Shown one piece after another: positions 48,264 through 57,302 of a DNA stretch of 64,000 nucleotides. The position numbers and the translations under genes are program-made. Origin of the DNA: Cellulomonas chengniuliangii (GTDB lineage Bacteria; Actinomycetota; Actinomycetes; Actinomycetales; Cellulomonadaceae); contig NZ_CP101988.1 in assembly GCF_024508335.1 (NCBI RefSeq), positions 1,984,001-2,048,000 of the forward strand, in the 5' to 3' direction. Each line of letters begins with the position of its first letter. Positions within the stretch are counted from its first letter, which is position 1. The notes below the pieces were generated by a model. It was not told where the DNA came from. It worked only from the letters and a program-made list of their open reading frames with translations, and did not search any database.

Positions 48264-49552
48264 GCGCCCTCCGTCTGGGCGCCCGCCTCCACGCCCTCGA
48301 CGCGCGGCTCGGCGGCGACGGTGTCGAGCGCGCTCATCGACGCGTTGAGCTCGTTCTCGATCGACGTGATCAGCCGCTCCTCGACCTCGGCGACGCCGAT
48401 CTGCTGGATCAGCTCGGCGAAGAAGCCGCGCACCACCAGGCGGCGGGCGTCGAGCTCGGGGATGCCCCGGGCACGCAGGTAGAAGAGCTGCTCGTCGTCG
48501 AAGCGGCCGGTGGCGCTGGCGTGGCCGGCGCCCTCGATCAGGCCGGTCTCGATCTCGAGGTTCGGCACGGAGTCGGCGCGGGCGCCGTCGGTGAGCACGA
48601 GGTTGCGGTTCAGCTCGTACGTGTCGGTGCCCTCGGCCTCGGCACGGATCAGCACGTCGCCGACCCACACCGTGTGGGCGCCCTGGCCCTGCAGCGCGCC
48701 CTTGTACGTGACGCGCGAGCGGCAGCTCGGCACCGCGTGGTCGACGAACAGCCGGTGCTCCTGGTGCTGTCCCGCGTCCGCGAAGTACACGCCGAGCATC
48801 TCGACGGACCCGTTCTCGCCGACGAACTCCGCGTCGGGGGTGATCCGCACGACGTCGCCGCCGAGCGTCACGACGATGTGCTTGACCGTGGCGTCTCGGC
48901 CCAGGCGCAGACGGTGGGACGCGGTGTGCACCGAGCCCTCCGCCCAGTCCTGCACGGAGACGAGCGTCAGGTGCGCGCCGTCCTCGACGACCACCTCGAC
49001 CGTCTCGGTGAGCATGGCGTGGCCCACGTGGTCGAGCACCACGACGGCCTCGCTGAGCTCCTGGGCGTGCACCAGCAGGTGCGCGCCCGTGGGCTCGAGC
49101 GGGTGCTGCCCCTCGACGCCCTCGACACGGATCGAGGTGGCGCTCGAGGCGACGGCCTGCTTGGGGATGGTCACGACCGTGGCCCGCGGGAACGAGGCCC
49201 AGGCGGCGACGGCCGCCCGGTCGCCCGGGCGCCCCGCCGCGCCGAGGCGCGCGTCGTCGCGGTCCACGATCTCGACCGTGACCTCGGGTGCCTCGACGAC
49301 GGTGGTGAGCACGCCGTGGCCGGGCAGCACGCCGTCCGTGTCGGCGCCGAACAGCGGCGCGATCCGGTCGACCGGCGCGAAGCGCCACTCCTCCTCGCGG
49401 CCCGTGGGCACCGGGAAGTCGGCGACGTCGAACGACGTGAGCCGCTCGGCGCGGGAGCCCTGCGGCACGACGCCGTGGCTGTGCGCGCCGTCGGCGGTGG
49501 CCTGGCTGTGGTCGGTCGACAGCCCGGCGGTGTCCTGTGTGGTGGTCGACAT
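48260..49552 (-). CDS. sufD: Fe-S scaffold subunit SufD
   Basis: This 430-residue SufD protein has a right-handed beta-helix core and C-terminal helical domain (GHASATGRFDDEQLFYLRARGIPELDARRLVV matches the SufB/D family). It pairs with SufB and SufC. Its ATG at 49552 overlaps the sufB stop (TGATG). Confidence 0.94.
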   Translation of the reverse strand: MSTTTQDTAGLSTDHSQATADGAHSHGVVPQGSRAERLTSFDVADFPVPTGREEEWRFAPVDRIAPLFGADTDGVLPGHGVLTTVVEAPEVTVEIVDRDDARLGAAGRPGDRAAVAAWASFPRATVVTIPKQAVASSATSIRVEGVEGQHPLEPTGAHLLVHAQELSEAVVVLDHVGHAMLTETVEVVVEDGAHLTLVSVQDWAEGSVHTASHRLRLGRDATVKHIVVTLGGDVVRITPDAEFVGENGSVEMLGVYFADAGQHQEHRLFVDHAVPSCRSRVTYKGALQGQGAHTVWVGDVLIRAEAEGTDTYELNRNLVLTDGARADSVPNLEIETGLIEGAGHASATGRFDDEQLFYLRARGIPELDARRLVVRGFFAELIQQIGVAEVEERLITSIENELNASMSALDTVAAEPRVEGVEAGAQTEGA

Positions 49553-50994
49553 CAGCCGACGGCCCCTTCCATCTGCAGCTCGATCAGGCGGTTCAGCTCG
49601 AGGGCGTACTCCATGGGCAGCTCACGGGCGATGGGCTCGACGAACCCGCGCACGATCATGGCCATGGCCTCGGTCTCGGTCATCCCGCGGGACATCAGGT
49701 AGAACAGCTGGTCCTCGCTCACCCGCGAGACCGTCGCCTCGTGGCCCATCGACACGTCGTCCTCGCGGACGTCGACGTAGGGATAGGTGTCGGAGCGGGA
49801 GATCTGGTCGACGAGCAGCGCGTCGCACAGCACGTTCGAGGCCGAGTGCTCGGCGCCCTCGAGCACCTGCACCAGCCCGCGGTAGGACGTGCGCCCACCG
49901 CCGCGCGCCACCGACTTCGACACGATCGACGACGACGTGTGCGGGGCGGCGTGCACCATCTTCGCGCCCGCGTCCTGGTGCTGGCCCTCGCCGGCGAACG
50001 CGATCGACAGCGTCTCCCCGCGGGCGTGCTCGCCCATGAGGTAGATCGCCGGGTACTTCATGGTGACCTTCGAGCCGATGTTGCCGTCGACCCACTCCAT
50101 CGTCGCGCCCTCGGCCGCGGTCGCCCGCTTGGTCACGAGGTTGTACACGTTGTTCGACCAGTTCTGGATCGTCGTGTACCGGACGCGGGCGTTCTTCTTG
50201 ACGATGATCTCGACGACCGCCGAGTGCAGCGAGTCGGACGAGTAGACCGGCGCGGTGCAGCCCTCGACGTAGTGCACGTACGAGCCCTCGTCCGCGATGA
50301 TCAGCGTCCGCTCGAACTGGCCCATGTTCTCGGTGTTGATCCGGAAGTACGCCTGCAGCGGGATCTCCACATGCACGCCCGGCGGCACGTAGACGAACGA
50401 GCCGCCCGACCACACCGCGGTGTTGAGCGAGGCGAACTTGTTGTCGCCCGGGGGGATCACCGAGCCGAAGTACTGCTCGAAGATCTCCGGGTGCTCGCGC
50501 AGGGCCGTGTCGGTGTCGAGGAAGATGACCCCCTGCTCCTCGAGCTCCTCCTGGATCTGGTGGTAGACGACCTCGGACTCGTACTGCGCGGCGACGCCCG
50601 CGACGAGGCGCTGCTTCTCGGCCTCGGGGATGCCCAGCCGGTCGTACGTGTCCTTGATCTCGTCAGGCAGCTCGTCCCAGCTGGTGGCCTGCTTCTCGGT
50701 CGAGCGCACGAAGTACTTGATGTTGTCGAAATCGATGCCCGTGAGGTCGGAGCCCCACCACGGCATGGGCTTCTTCTCGAACAGGCGCAGCGACTTCAGG
50801 CGCGTCTTGAGCATCCACTCGGGCTCGTTCTTGAGCGCGGAGATGTTGCGGACCACGGCCTCGGAGAGCCCGCGCTGGGCGATGGCGCCCGCGTCGTCCT
50901 TGTCGTGCCACCCGTAGGTGTAGTTCCCGATGGAGGCGATCGCCTCGTCCTGGGTCAACGGGGTTCCAGCAGCACTCTCAGTGGGTGCGCTCAT
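49552..50994 (-). CDS. sufB: Fe-S scaffold subunit SufB
   Basis: This 480-residue scaffold protein carries the cluster-assembly face of SufBCD. It has [20 protein letters not shown], the family region [22 protein letters not shown], and C-terminal [18 protein letters not shown]. The first enzyme-coding gene of the operon, it starts one base after sufR ends. Confidence 0.96.
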   Translation of the reverse strand: MSAPTESAAGTPLTQDEAIASIGNYTYGWHDKDDAGAIAQRGLSEAVVRNISALKNEPEWMLKTRLKSLRLFEKKPMPWWGSDLTGIDFDNIKYFVRSTEKQATSWDELPDEIKDTYDRLGIPEAEKQRLVAGVAAQYESEVVYHQIQEELEEQGVIFLDTDTALREHPEIFEQYFGSVIPPGDNKFASLNTAVWSGGSFVYVPPGVHVEIPLQAYFRINTENMGQFERTLIIADEGSYVHYVEGCTAPVYSSDSLHSAVVEIIVKKNARVRYTTIQNWSNNVYNLVTKRATAAEGATMEWVDGNIGSKVTMKYPAIYLMGEHARGETLSIAFAGEGQHQDAGAKMVHAAPHTSSSIVSKSVARGGGRTSYRGLVQVLEGAEHSASNVLCDALLVDQISRSDTYPYVDVREDDVSMGHEATVSRVSEDQLFYLMSRGMTETEAMAMIVRGFVEPIARELPMEYALELNRLIELQMEGAVG

Positions 50995-50995
50995 G

Positions 50996-51769
50996 TCATC
51001 GTCCTTCCGCGGGGGCAGGGGTCGTCATCGTCGGGATGTTCGTGGTGCAGACGTGGCCGCCCCCGGCCAGCGTCGCGAGGCGTTGCACGTGGACGCCCAG
51101 CATCCGCGAGAAGGCCTGGGCCTCGGCCTCGCAGATCTGGGGGAACTCCTGGGCCACCTGCTGCACCGGGCAGTGCCCCTGGCACAGCTGGACCGCGGCG
51201 GCGCCTGGCACCGGGCGCGCCGTGGCGGCGTACCCGTCGGCCGCGAGGGCGTCGGCCAGGGCCTGCACCCTGGCCACGGGGTCGTCGCCCGCGGCCTCCA
51301 CGACGGCGCTGTGGCGGTCCTCGAGCTGCTTGACGCGGCGCTCGGCGAACGCCTCCACCGCCTCGGGGCCCGCGACCTCGGCGAGGTAGCGGAGCGCCTC
51401 GGCGGCGATGCCCGAGTAGGCGTGCGGCTGGGCCGCCTGCCCCTGGCTCGTCACGACGTAGCGCCGTGCGGGCCGCCCACGGCGGGCAGGGGCGGCGCCG
51501 TGCGCCTGGTGGACCGTGATCTGGCCGTTCCCCTCGAGGACCGCGAGGTGGCGGCGGATGGCCGCGGTGGTCAGATCGAGCTCGGCTGCCAGCTCGGTGG
51601 CCGAGACAGGGCCGTCGGCGGTCACGATCTGCAGCACCCGCTGCCGGGTGCCCGCCTCGTGGTCCACCCCGTCCTCGGGCACGGGAGAGCGCCACACGGC
51701 GACCGCGCGGGCGCGGGCGGTCGTGCGGTCGGACGCGTGCGTGCGGGCAACGGGCAGGGTCGCGCTCAT
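50996..51769 (-). CDS. sufR: Fe-S-sensing repressor SufR
   Basis: This 257-residue winged-helix regulator has an N-terminal DNA-binding domain ([21 protein letters not shown]) and a C-terminal cluster-binding region with [22 protein letters not shown] and HVCTTN. Those cysteines match the [4Fe-4S] ligands of characterised SufR. When the cluster is loaded it represses the suf operon. ATG at 51769 has GGAGGTG upstream. The palindrome at 51816-51843 is its operator. Confidence 0.95.
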   Translation of the reverse strand: MSATLPVARTHASDRTTARARAVAVWRSPVPEDGVDHEAGTRQRVLQIVTADGPVSATELAAELDLTTAAIRRHLAVLEGNGQITVHQAHGAAPARRGRPARRYVVTSQGQAAQPHAYSGIAAEALRYLAEVAGPEAVEAFAERRVKQLEDRHSAVVEAAGDDPVARVQALADALAADGYAATARPVPGAAAVQLCQGHCPVQQVAQEFPQICEAEAQAFSRMLGVHVQRLATLAGGGHVCTTNIPTMTTPAPAEGR

Positions 51770-51815
51770 CACACCTCCGATCGATGGCAGCCAGGAGCCG
51801 GCCATGCTGGCCCTG

Positions 51816-51843
51816 ATATTGCCAACATCCTTGTTGTCAATAT
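51816..51843 (-). promoter_or_regulatory. SufR operator overlapping the suf operon promoter
   Basis: A 28-bp inverted repeat (ATATTG-x-CAACA-N4-TGTTG-x-CAATAT, one mismatched pair) contains CAAC-N6-GTTG, the motif reported for Streptomyces SufR. On the minus strand it contains a TTGACA -35 hexamer (51840-51835). The -10 is weak or ambiguous (TATCAG or ATATCA). Confidence 0.85.
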
Positions 51844-51921
51844 CGTTCCGTGCAAGCAAGGTGAGCCTCACCACGGCGGACTTCCCAGGTCGGCGCACCC
51901 GCTGCGCCTAGACTCGTCGCC

Positions 51922-52875
51922 GTGTCAGCACCCCCGGCCGCTCCGCCCGCCGTCGAGATCCGCGGGCTCGTCAAGCGGCACGGCGGCCGCGCCGTCGTCG
52001 ACCGGCTCGACCTCACCGCCGAGGCAGGCCGCGTCACCGCGGTCCTGGGGCCCAACGGCGCCGGCAAGACCACCACCATCGAGTGCTGCGAGGGCCTCCG
52101 CGCGCCCGACGAGGGCTCGGTGCGCGTGCTGGGCCTCGACCCGCAGGCCCACGGCAGGGAGCTGCGCGCGCAGGTCGGGGTCATGCTGCAGGACTCCGGC
52201 CTCCCGACCGCCGTCCGCGCCCTCGACATGCTGCGGCACGTCGCCACCATGTACGCCGAGCCCCGGGACGTCGCCGAGCTCGTCGAGCGGCTGGGCCTGC
52301 GCGACTTCGCCGGCACCACCATCCGCCGGCTCTCCGGAGGGCAGCGGCAACGGCTCGCCCTCGCGATCGCGATCGTCGGGAGGCCGGCGCTCGTCTTCCT
52401 CGACGAGCCCAGCGCGGGCATGGACCCCCAGTCGCGGCTCGCCGTGTGGGAGCTGGTCCGCGAGCTGCGCGACGAGGGCGTCGCCGTGGTGCTGACCACG
52501 CACCTCATGGACGAGGCCGAGTCGCTGGCCGACCACGTCGTCGTCCTCGACCACGGCAAGGTCATCGCCGAGGGCGGCGTGCGGGACCTCGTCGCCGCCG
52601 CCGACGACCGGACGCTGCGGTTCGAGGCCCCGCCGGCGCTCGACCTGGCGTCCCTCGGCGCGGCGCTCGCCACGACCGGCCAGACCGGCCCCGCGCCGGT
52701 GGTCCAAGAGCCCTCCCCCGGCGAGTACGTGCTCAGCGGCGCCGTCACCCCCGAGACTCTCGCCGCCCTGACCGCCTGGTCAGCCGACCGCGGCGTGCTC
52801 GTGACTCGCACGAGCGTGGGCCGCCGCACCCTCGAGGACGTCTTCCTCGACCTGACCGGACGGAACCTGCGATGA
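51922..52875 (+). CDS. ABC-2 type transporter ATP-binding protein
   Basis: This 317-residue ATPase has Walker A LGPNGAGKTT, signature LSGGQRQRL, Walker B LVFLDEPSAGMDP and a switch His (TTHLMDEAE). A C-terminal tail of about 95 residues ends LEDVFLDLTGR, as in DrrA/CcmA-type ATPases. GTG at 51922 is seven bases after TAGACT (51909-51914), suggesting leaderless translation. It is divergent from sufR. ABC-ATPase and ABC-2 permease form an exporter; in mycobacteria the same pair lies beside sufR and ctaA. Confidence 0.9.
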   Translation: MSAPPAAPPAVEIRGLVKRHGGRAVVDRLDLTAEAGRVTAVLGPNGAGKTTTIECCEGLRAPDEGSVRVLGLDPQAHGRELRAQVGVMLQDSGLPTAVRALDMLRHVATMYAEPRDVAELVERLGLRDFAGTTIRRLSGGQRQRLALAIAIVGRPALVFLDEPSAGMDPQSRLAVWELVRELRDEGVAVVLTTHLMDEAESLADHVVVLDHGKVIAEGGVRDLVAAADDRTLRFEAPPALDLASLGAALATTGQTGPAPVVQEPSPGEYVLSGAVTPETLAALTAWSADRGVLVTRTSVGRRTLEDVFLDLTGRNLR

Positions 52876-53648
52876 CCGCCGTGGCCGACCGCCGCCGCAC
52901 GACGGGAGCCGCGTCCCCCGCACGACGCGTGCTGTCGCAGACGCTCTTCGAGACCCGGGCGATCTTGCGCAACGCCGAGCAGCTGATGGTCACGCTGGCG
53001 CTGCCGGCGCTCATCCTCGTCGGCCTGACCCGCAGCGACCTGGTCGAGCTGTCGACGGGAGGCGCCGCCCGCATCGACTTCGTGGCCCCCGGCGTGATCG
53101 CGCTCGCCGTCATGAGCACGTCCTTCACGTCGCAGGCCATCGCCACCGCGTTCGACCGGCGCAACGGGGTGCTGCGGCTGCTCGCCACGACCCCCCTGGG
53201 CCGCGGCGGCCTGCTGGCGGGCAAGATCCTGGCCGTGTTCGCGGTCGAGCTCGTGCAGATCGTCGTGCTGGGGGCCATCGCCGTCGCCCTCGGCTGGCGG
53301 CCGGACCTGGCGGGCGTCCCGCTGGCGCTGCTCACCGTCGTGCTGGGCACCGCCGCGTTCACCTCGCTCGCCCTGCTCGTCGCGGGGACCCTGCGGTCGG
53401 AGGCCGTGCTGGCCGTGGCCAACCTGCTGCTCGTGCTGCTGGCCGTGGGGGGCGGCGTGCTCATCCCCGCCGAGCAGCTCCCCGGGCCGCTCGCCGGGCT
53501 GGCCGCCTTCCTCCCCTCCGGAGCCCTCGGCGAAGGGCTGCGGCAGGCGCTGCTCACGGGCGGCCTGCCGGGCTGGACCGCGCCCGTGCTGCTCGGGTGG
53601 GCGGCCGTGCTCGGATGGGGCGCGTCGCGGCTCTTCCGCTGGCACTGA
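52872..53648 (+). CDS. ABC-2 type transporter permease
   Basis: This 258-residue membrane protein has about six hydrophobic segments, with a first long segment (LALPALILVGL) and a second group in the C-terminal half (LVLLAVGGGVLIPAEQLPGPLAGLA). This is the ABC-2 permease layout. Its ATG overlaps the ATPase stop (ATGA), so it is its partner. Substrate unknown. Confidence 0.88.
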   Translation: MTAVADRRRTTGAASPARRVLSQTLFETRAILRNAEQLMVTLALPALILVGLTRSDLVELSTGGAARIDFVAPGVIALAVMSTSFTSQAIATAFDRRNGVLRLLATTPLGRGGLLAGKILAVFAVELVQIVVLGAIAVALGWRPDLAGVPLALLTVVLGTAAFTSLALLVAGTLRSEAVLAVANLLLVLLAVGGGVLIPAEQLPGPLAGLAAFLPSGALGEGLRQALLTGGLPGWTAPVLLGWAAVLGWGASRLFRWH

Positions 53649-53736
53649 CCCCTGGCCCACCCACGGCGCACGCCGCTAACCAGGGGCGTAGCGCCCCAGC
53701 ACGCGCGTGTCCGACGGAGCGCCTAGCATCGCCCAA

Positions 53737-54711
53737 ATGGGGGACGCGATCGTCGCGCGGGGTCTCGTCAAGCGCTACGGCGACATCGTCGCGCTCGACG
53801 GAGTGGATCTCACGGTGCCCACGGGCACCGTGCTCGGGCTGCTCGGGCCCAACGGCGCCGGGAAGACCACGGTCGTGCGCATCCTCGCGACGCTCCTGCG
53901 CCCCACCGCGGGCGCCGCGAGCGTCGCCGGCAAGGACGTGCTGGGCCAGCCCGCCGAGGTGCGCCGGCACATCGGCCTGTCCGGCCAGTACGCCGCCGTC
54001 GACGAGTACCTGACCGGCTTCGAGAACCTGGTGATGATCGGGCGGCTCTACCACCTGGGCCGCGCCGCGTCACGGTCCCGGGCACGCGAGCTCCTCGAGC
54101 GCTTCTCGCTCGTCGAGTCGGCCGACAGGCCCACCCGCACGTACTCGGGCGGCATGCGGCGGCGCCTCGACCTGGCGGGAGCACTCGTCGCCGACCCGCC
54201 CGTGATCTTCCTCGACGAGCCCACCACCGGGCTCGACCCGCGCGGCCGCACCGAGATGTGGGACGTCATCCAGACCCTCGTCGCGGGCGGCACCACCCTG
54301 CTCCTGACCACGCAGTACCTGGAGGAGGCGGACCTGCTCGCCGACGAGATCGTGGTCATCGACCACGGCCGCATCATCGCGCAGGGCACCTCGGACGACC
54401 TGAAGCGCGAGGTCGGCGGCGAGCGGCTCGAGATCACGGTGACCGACGGCGCGCAGCTCGACGAGGCCGGCCGCCTGCTGGCGCCCCTGGGCCTGGCCCC
54501 GCCGACGCTCGACGTGGGACGCCGCACGCTGGTGATGCCCGTGGCGGGCGGTGCCTCACGGCTCGCCGAGACGCTGCGGGTGCTCGACGGGACGGCCGTC
54601 ACGCTCGACGACATCGGGCTGCGCCGCCCCACGCTGGACGACGTGTTCCTGTCGCTGACCGGCCGCACCACCCAAGACGGGGACGGGGAGCAGGAAGGAC
54701 GGCAGCCATGA
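53737..54711 (+). CDS. ABC-2 transporter ATPase, DrrA type
   Basis: This 324-residue ATPase has Walker A LGPNGAGKTT, GLSGQYAAVDEYLTGFEN (typical of DrrA), signature YSGGMRRRLDLA, Walker B VIFLDEPTTGLDP and the tail RRPTLDDVFLSLTGR. Proteins of this kind export drugs or polymers. ATG at 53737 is seven bases after TAGCAT (53724-53729), so probably leaderless; the GTG at 53707 lies upstream of the promoter box. It is the second exporter in the region. Confidence 0.92.
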   Translation: MGDAIVARGLVKRYGDIVALDGVDLTVPTGTVLGLLGPNGAGKTTVVRILATLLRPTAGAASVAGKDVLGQPAEVRRHIGLSGQYAAVDEYLTGFENLVMIGRLYHLGRAASRSRARELLERFSLVESADRPTRTYSGGMRRRLDLAGALVADPPVIFLDEPTTGLDPRGRTEMWDVIQTLVAGGTTLLLTTQYLEEADLLADEIVVIDHGRIIAQGTSDDLKREVGGERLEITVTDGAQLDEAGRLLAPLGLAPPTLDVGRRTLVMPVAGGASRLAETLRVLDGTAVTLDDIGLRRPTLDDVFLSLTGRTTQDGDGEQEGRQP

Positions 54712-55511
54712 GGGTCCCGAACGTCGTCGCGGACGCGTCGGTCGTCGCGACGCGCAACGTCATCAAGATCAAGCGGGTGCCCGACCTGCTGGTCTTCACC
54801 ACGCTGTCCCCGATCATGTTCGTGCTGCTGTTCGCGTACGTCTTCGGCGGGGCGATCGAGGGCGGCGACGGCGGCGAGTACCGGCAGTTCCTCATCGCGG
54901 GGATCTTCGCCCAGACCGTGATCTTCGGCGCCACCATCACGGGCGCGGGCCTCGCCGAGGACGTCAAGAAGGGGATCATCGACCGGTTCCGCTCCCTGCC
55001 GATGTCCCCGTCGGCGGTCCTCACGGGCCGGACCTTCTCCGACGTCATCAACAACGTGATCGTGCTGGTCGTCATGTCGCTGACCGGGCTGGTCGTCGGG
55101 TGGCGGATCACCGGCTCCCTTGCGGACGCCGTCGCGGGCTACCTGCTGCTGATCGTGTTCGCGTACGCGATCTCGTGGATCTTCGCGTGGGTCGGCATGC
55201 TCGTGCCCAGCCCCGAGGTGGTCAACAACGCGTCGTTCATCATCATCTTCCCGCTGACCTTCGTGGCGAACACCTTCGTGCCGCTCGACACGATGCCCGC
55301 CCCGCTGCAGGCCTTCGCCGAGTGGAACCCCGTCTCGGCCGTCACGCAGGCGGCTCGCGAGCTCTTCGGGAACATCCCGGCGGGCACGCCCGAGCCCACC
55401 GGCTGGGCGTTGCAGCACCCTGTCGTCTACACCCTCATCTGGTCGGTCGTCATCCTCGGGGTGTTCGTGCCGCTCGCGAACGCGCAGTACCGCGTCTCCA
55501 CCAGCCGCTGA
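54708..55511 (+). CDS. ABC-2 transporter permease, DrrB type
   Basis: This 267-residue membrane protein has six predicted segments with the ABC-2 region GLAEDVKKGIIDRFRSLPMSPSAVLTGR (cytoplasmic loop) and VNNASFIIIFPLTFVANTFVP. It overlaps the ATPase stop (ATGA) and is its partner. Substrate unknown. Confidence 0.9.
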   Translation: MRVPNVVADASVVATRNVIKIKRVPDLLVFTTLSPIMFVLLFAYVFGGAIEGGDGGEYRQFLIAGIFAQTVIFGATITGAGLAEDVKKGIIDRFRSLPMSPSAVLTGRTFSDVINNVIVLVVMSLTGLVVGWRITGSLADAVAGYLLLIVFAYAISWIFAWVGMLVPSPEVVNNASFIIIFPLTFVANTFVPLDTMPAPLQAFAEWNPVSAVTQAARELFGNIPAGTPEPTGWALQHPVVYTLIWSVVILGVFVPLANAQYRVSTSR

Positions 55512-55574
55512 GCCCGCCGCATCTCACACCGGGCGTGCCGTGATCGCGCGGCGCCCGCACGTACGCTGGTCCGC

Positions 55575-56546
55575 GTGAGCGCTGCCCCCGTCATGACACC
55601 AGGCCTGCCAGCCACCCGCCGCGACGTGTGGCGCCGGCGCGCCATCATCGCCAACCTCGTCGCCCAGATCGGCATCGTCGTCACCGGCGGCGCCGTGCGG
55701 CTGACCGCCTCGGGCCTCGGCTGCTCCACCTGGCCGATGTGCGAGCCGGGCGCTTTCACGCCGGTGCGCCACGCCGCCGCCACCGGCCACTCGTTCATCG
55801 AGTTCGGCAACCGGACCCTCACCGGGGTGCTCGGCGTGATCGCTGTCGCGGTGGCCGTGCTCGTCTGGACCAACCGCTCACGCGGCCTCGGCTACCGACG
55901 GCTCGGTTTGGCGCCGCTGATCGGCGTGGCACTGCAGGCCGTCGTCGGCGGCATCACCGTGCTGCTCCACCTGCACCCCGCCGTGGTGGCGATGCACATG
56001 CTCATCTCGCTGGGCCTCATCGCCGCCTCGACCCTGCTGCTGCGACGCGAGGACGAGGGGGACGAGGCGCCGCGCGCGCTGGTCGGCCCCGCCGTCGTGC
56101 GCACCGGATGGGTGCTCGCCGGCGTCGCCGTCGTGCTGCTGTGCCTGGGGGTCGTCGTCACGGGCGCCGGCCCACACGGCGGGGACGAGGAGGTCGCGTA
56201 CCGCTTCGCCGTCGACCCCGCGCTCATGTCGCGCGTGCACGCGGCGGCGGTGTGGGCGTTCTGCGCGGTGCTCGCCGTCATGCTGGCCGCCCTGTGGCGC
56301 ACCGGCGCGCCGCGGACGGCACGCCGCTCGGGGATCATGCTCGGCGCCGTCACGCTCGCCCAGGGCCTGATCGGCTACGTGCAGTACTTCACCGGGCTCC
56401 CCGCGTTGCTCGTCGGGCTGCACATGCTCGGGGCCGGGCTGCTCACGGCCGCGCTGACGTGGTTCCTGCTGACCCTGCGCTCCCGCGGCCAGTTGCCCTC
56501 TGACGACGCGGCCCCGGCGCCCGTCGAGGCGTCGAGCGCAGTCTGA
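55575..56546 (+). CDS. ctaA: Heme A synthase (COX15/CtaA family)
   Basis: This 323-residue membrane protein has about eight hydrophobic segments and the COX15 landmarks GGAVRLTASGLGCSTWPMCEPGAF, HSFIEFGNRTLTGVLG, and His residues in LHLHPAVVAMHM and ALLVGLHMLGAG. It converts heme O to heme A for cytochrome oxidase. GTG at 55575 is seven bases after TACGCT (55562-55567), so is probably leaderless. SURF1 elsewhere in the window works in the same pathway. Confidence 0.94.
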   Translation: MSAAPVMTPGLPATRRDVWRRRAIIANLVAQIGIVVTGGAVRLTASGLGCSTWPMCEPGAFTPVRHAAATGHSFIEFGNRTLTGVLGVIAVAVAVLVWTNRSRGLGYRRLGLAPLIGVALQAVVGGITVLLHLHPAVVAMHMLISLGLIAASTLLLRREDEGDEAPRALVGPAVVRTGWVLAGVAVVLLCLGVVVTGAGPHGGDEEVAYRFAVDPALMSRVHAAAVWAFCAVLAVMLAALWRTGAPRTARRSGIMLGAVTLAQGLIGYVQYFTGLPALLVGLHMLGAGLLTAALTWFLLTLRSRGQLPSDDAAPAPVEASSAV

Positions 56547-56564
56547 GGCGCGACGGGCGTCACA

Positions 56565-56617
56565 GCCCGCACGACGAAGGCCGGCCCCGGGCGGGGGCCG
56601 GCCTTCGTCGTGCGGGC
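56565..56617. terminator. Strong bidirectional terminator
   Basis: A perfect 24-bp stem with a 5-nt loop separates convergent ctaA and the NUDIX gene. It is the longest uninterrupted hairpin I found in the window. Its stem contains CGAAGGCC/GGCCTTCG, as in 7151-7186. Confidence 0.85.
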
Positions 56618-56632
56618 AGAGGTGTCGACGGG

Positions 56633-57301
56633 TCAGCCTGCGACGGCCGCCTCGTCGGCGGGGCGCAGGGTGGACCAGCCACGATCCCGAGCGGCTGCCG
56701 CCGCGAGCACGCCGAGCACGGCCGTGGGGCTGTGCAGCCGGCCCCCGAGCACCGCTGCCACCGCCTCGTCGAGCGGGACCCACACCGGAACCATGTCGGC
56801 CTCCTCGTCCTCACGGACGAAGCGCTCGTCGTCCGGCACCGGTGACAGGTCGCGCGCCAGGAAGATGACGATCCGCTCGTCGGAGCCGCCGGGCGAGGAG
56901 AAGTAGTCCACCAGCAGGCTCCAGGAGCCGGCGCGCAGGTCCGCCTCCTCGCCGAGCTCGCGCGCCGCGGCGGTGGCCAAGGGCTCCCCCGGCACGTCGA
57001 GCAGGCCCGCGGGCGGCTCCCAGAGCTCGGTGCGGACCGGGTGCCGGTACTGCGAGAGCAGCAGCACCCGGTCGTGCTCGTCGAGGGCGATGACGGCGAC
57101 CGCGCCGGGGTGCGCCACGTACTCGCGGAGCACCTGCGTCGCGCCGAGGTCGACCACGTCGCCCACGACATCCCACACCTTGCCGGCGTGGATCTGCGTG
57201 TGCTCGGTGACGGGCCGCGGCGCGTGCAGGTCGGTCAGCCCGGCCGGGGCGGCCACCCCGTCGACGCCGTCGACGCCGCCCCGGGCAGGGCTGTCCGCCA
57301 C
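56633..57301 (-). CDS. NUDIX hydrolase (ADP-ribose pyrophosphatase-like)
   Basis: This 222-residue protein has the NUDIX box as G-x5-E-x7-REL-x-EE in AGLLDVPGEPLATAAARELG, then EEAD (the last Gly replaced by Asp). The surrounding SQYRHPVRTELWEPPAG fits the ADP-ribose pyrophosphatase subgroup. It hydrolyses nucleoside diphosphate derivatives. GTG at 57301 lies one base after the pyrG stop, so it is cotranslated with pyrG. Confidence 0.9.
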   Translation of the reverse strand: MADSPARGGVDGVDGVAAPAGLTDLHAPRPVTEHTQIHAGKVWDVVGDVVDLGATQVLREYVAHPGAVAVIALDEHDRVLLLSQYRHPVRTELWEPPAGLLDVPGEPLATAAARELGEEADLRAGSWSLLVDYFSSPGGSDERIVIFLARDLSPVPDDERFVREDEEADMVPVWVPLDEAVAAVLGGRLHSPTAVLGVLAAAAARDRGWSTLRPADEAAVAG

Positions 57302-57302
57302 G

